Position numbers and translations under genes: made by a program. Shown one piece after another: positions 31,214-32,104 of a stretch of DNA of 32,104 nt. Within the stretch, counting starts at the first letter, position 1. Every line of letters starts with the position of its first letter. The notes beneath the pieces were generated by a model. It ran no database searches. It worked only from the letters and a program-made list of their open reading frames with translations, and was not told the origin of the DNA. The stretch comes from Clostridiales bacterium (lineage in GTDB: Bacteria; Bacillota; Clostridia; Christensenellales; Borkfalkiaceae): the NCBI GenBank assembly GCA_015055805.1, contig SVHN01000015.1, positions 1-32,104 of the forward strand. The letters run 5' to 3'.

Positions 31214-31960
31214 ATGTTTAATTCTGATAAATTCCCCTTTACAATACTATCAGTTCACAAGTTAAACTTTCCAAATTCCAAAAGATATTCGTCTAAAAAG
31301 AGTTATAATACGTTGACTTTTCGCCACTACGGTAGTGCTGAAATCAGCTACGGCGAAAATAGGGTTACACTTAATAAAAACGACCTGACTTTTATCCCAA
31401 AAGACTTTGACTACACAATCTGCTCGGAAGATGAGGAAATAACTATTATTCATTTTAATATTGATAATAGCGCGATTTATCCTTTTTCTTATATCAACGC
31501 AGCACGACCAGAACTCTTCGTTGGGCTTTTTGAAAAGTTACTTTCCGTTTGGAAAACAAAGCCTTTAGGGTATCAATATAGAGTTGACGCCTTGTTTTTG
31601 TCTATATTAGAAAATATAGAAATTCAGTCCAAAACCGATATAACTTCCCGCGTGCACGGTCATATATATACCGCAGTCGATTATATGCACAAGCATTTTA
31701 CCGACCACGACTTTTCGATAGACAACCTTGCAAAGCAGTCGGGATATTGCGCATCTTATTTTCGTAGAATATTTAAGTGCGCTATCGGCGTATCCCCGCA
31801 GAGTTACCTAACCGATCTAAGACTTTCTTACGCCGACAACCTATTATCTTCTGGATATTACAGCGTAAAAGAAGTCGCGTTTTTATGTGGCTTTGAAGAT
31901 CCTAAATACTTTTCAACGGCATACAAATCAAAGCGCAAAAAGTCACCGTCAAAAGTATGA
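31214..31960 (+). CDS. AraC-family regulator of the GH20-like operon
   Basis: This 248-residue protein has an N-terminal cupin-like sensor ('LTFRHYGSAEISYGENRVTLNKNDLTFIPKDFDY') and a C-terminal AraC domain, from 'TAVDYMHKHFTDHDFSIDNLAKQSGYCASYFRRIF' to 'FSTAYKSKRKKSPSKV'. It ends soon after the usual signature and is slightly short. There is no Shine-Dalgarno site before the ATG, and the promoter position predicts a leaderless transcript. It is divergent from, and most likely regulates, the GH20-like/GH113-like operon. No Met is available until late in the protein, so a downstream ATG start is not possible. Confidence 0.9.
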   Translation: MFNSDKFPFTILSVHKLNFPNSKRYSSKKSYNTLTFRHYGSAEISYGENRVTLNKNDLTFIPKDFDYTICSEDEEITIIHFNIDNSAIYPFSYINAARPELFVGLFEKLLSVWKTKPLGYQYRVDALFLSILENIEIQSKTDITSRVHGHIYTAVDYMHKHFTDHDFSIDNLAKQSGYCASYFRRIFKCAIGVSPQSYLTDLRLSYADNLLSSGYYSVKEVAFLCGFEDPKYFSTAYKSKRKKSPSKV

Positions 31961-31983
31961 TTTAATTATAATTTAATAATCAT

Positions 31984-32104
31984 AACTACGCGTAAAACGC
32001 GTAGTTTGCACAAGCCCTATAAGGGCATGGTACTGGCAGTGCTATTCGCACTTGAATAGTATGCCAACCGCAATCGTTTTCAGGCTGCTGCTTAAGCAGC
32101 CTTA
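31984..32104. repeat. Multi-hairpin non-coding element, cut by window end
   Basis: Successive hairpins fill this stretch. AACTACGCGT pairs with its complement (31984-31993 with 31997-32006). GCCC pairs with GGGC (32014-32026). AGTGC pairs with GCACT (32038-32052), nested in a bulged stem joining GGCAT and ACT to AGT and ATGCC (32024-32065). AGGCTGCT pairs with AGCAGCCT (32082-32102). No U-tract follows, so these are not ordinary terminators. The density of structure suggests a dispersed repeat, a structured RNA, or the end of an IS200/IS605-type element whose body lies outside the window. It could not be assigned. Confidence 0.5.

Noticed and set aside
1-32104. CRISPR array, tRNA or rRNA genes, phage genes
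   Set aside because: No regularly spaced repeats, no cloverleaf with a T-loop, no rRNA-like sequence and no capsid, terminase or integrase genes were found on reading both strands.

Overview
The window looks like chromosomal DNA from an uncultured anaerobic member of the Clostridia (Bacillota). By eye it has low-to-middling GC, strong Shine-Dalgarno sites (AAGGAG/AGGAGA), consensus sigma-A promoters (TTGACA-17-TATAAT), intrinsic hairpin-plus-U terminators, lipoprotein signal peptides, CUT1-type sugar ABC transport genes and a group B-like [FeFe] hydrogenase. I see no tRNA, rRNA, CRISPR array or complete transposon. Most of the window is a carbohydrate utilisation locus made of separately regulated operons.

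Region 1 (1-7476): a minus-strand operon runs from a DUF4838-type glycosidase (6375) through two ABC permeases and a solute-binding lipoprotein to a second secreted lipoprotein cut by the window edge. A divergent AraC regulator (6673-7476) shares its control region. No transporter ATPase is encoded here.

Region 2 (7540-13752): a tightly coupled six-gene minus-strand operon encodes an M24 peptidase-like protein, a DapA-type aldolase, a zinc alcohol dehydrogenase, an enolase-superfamily dehydratase, a PIG-L deacetylase and an aldose-1-epimerase-like protein. Together these resemble a non-phosphorylative sugar-acid pathway. The divergent regulator combines a PocR sensor domain with an AraC DNA-binding domain.

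Region 3 (13749-20461): a single malate/lactate-type dehydrogenase gene faces an AraC-led plus-strand operon. That operon encodes a GH67-like glycosidase, an HpcH/HpaI aldolase, a D-2-hydroxyacid dehydrogenase and an MBL-fold hydrolase, and ends in a strong terminator. It looks like a second sugar-acid route using an unrelated aldolase.

Region 4 (20462-26840): this holds a candidate structured small RNA on the minus strand with its own promoter and terminator (20660 to about 20510), an SDR oxidoreductase, a DegV protein, a phosphohexomutase, and a LysR regulator followed by a group B-like [FeFe] hydrogenase.

Region 5 (26841-31960): a minus-strand operon encodes a GH20-like protein whose expected catalytic Glu is Lys, a GH113-like enzyme, an uncharacterised TIM-barrel protein and a SIS-domain protein. 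Its divergent AraC regulator appears to be transcribed as a leaderless mRNA. The window ends in a densely folded, possibly repetitive or mobile, non-coding element (31984-32104).

Taken together, external glycans would be cut and imported, released sugars or uronic acids oxidised, dehydrated and cleaved by aldolases to pyruvate and aldehydes or hydroxyacids, and reducing equivalents partly released through the hydrogenase. This joint scheme is inferred from families and gene order, not shown directly.
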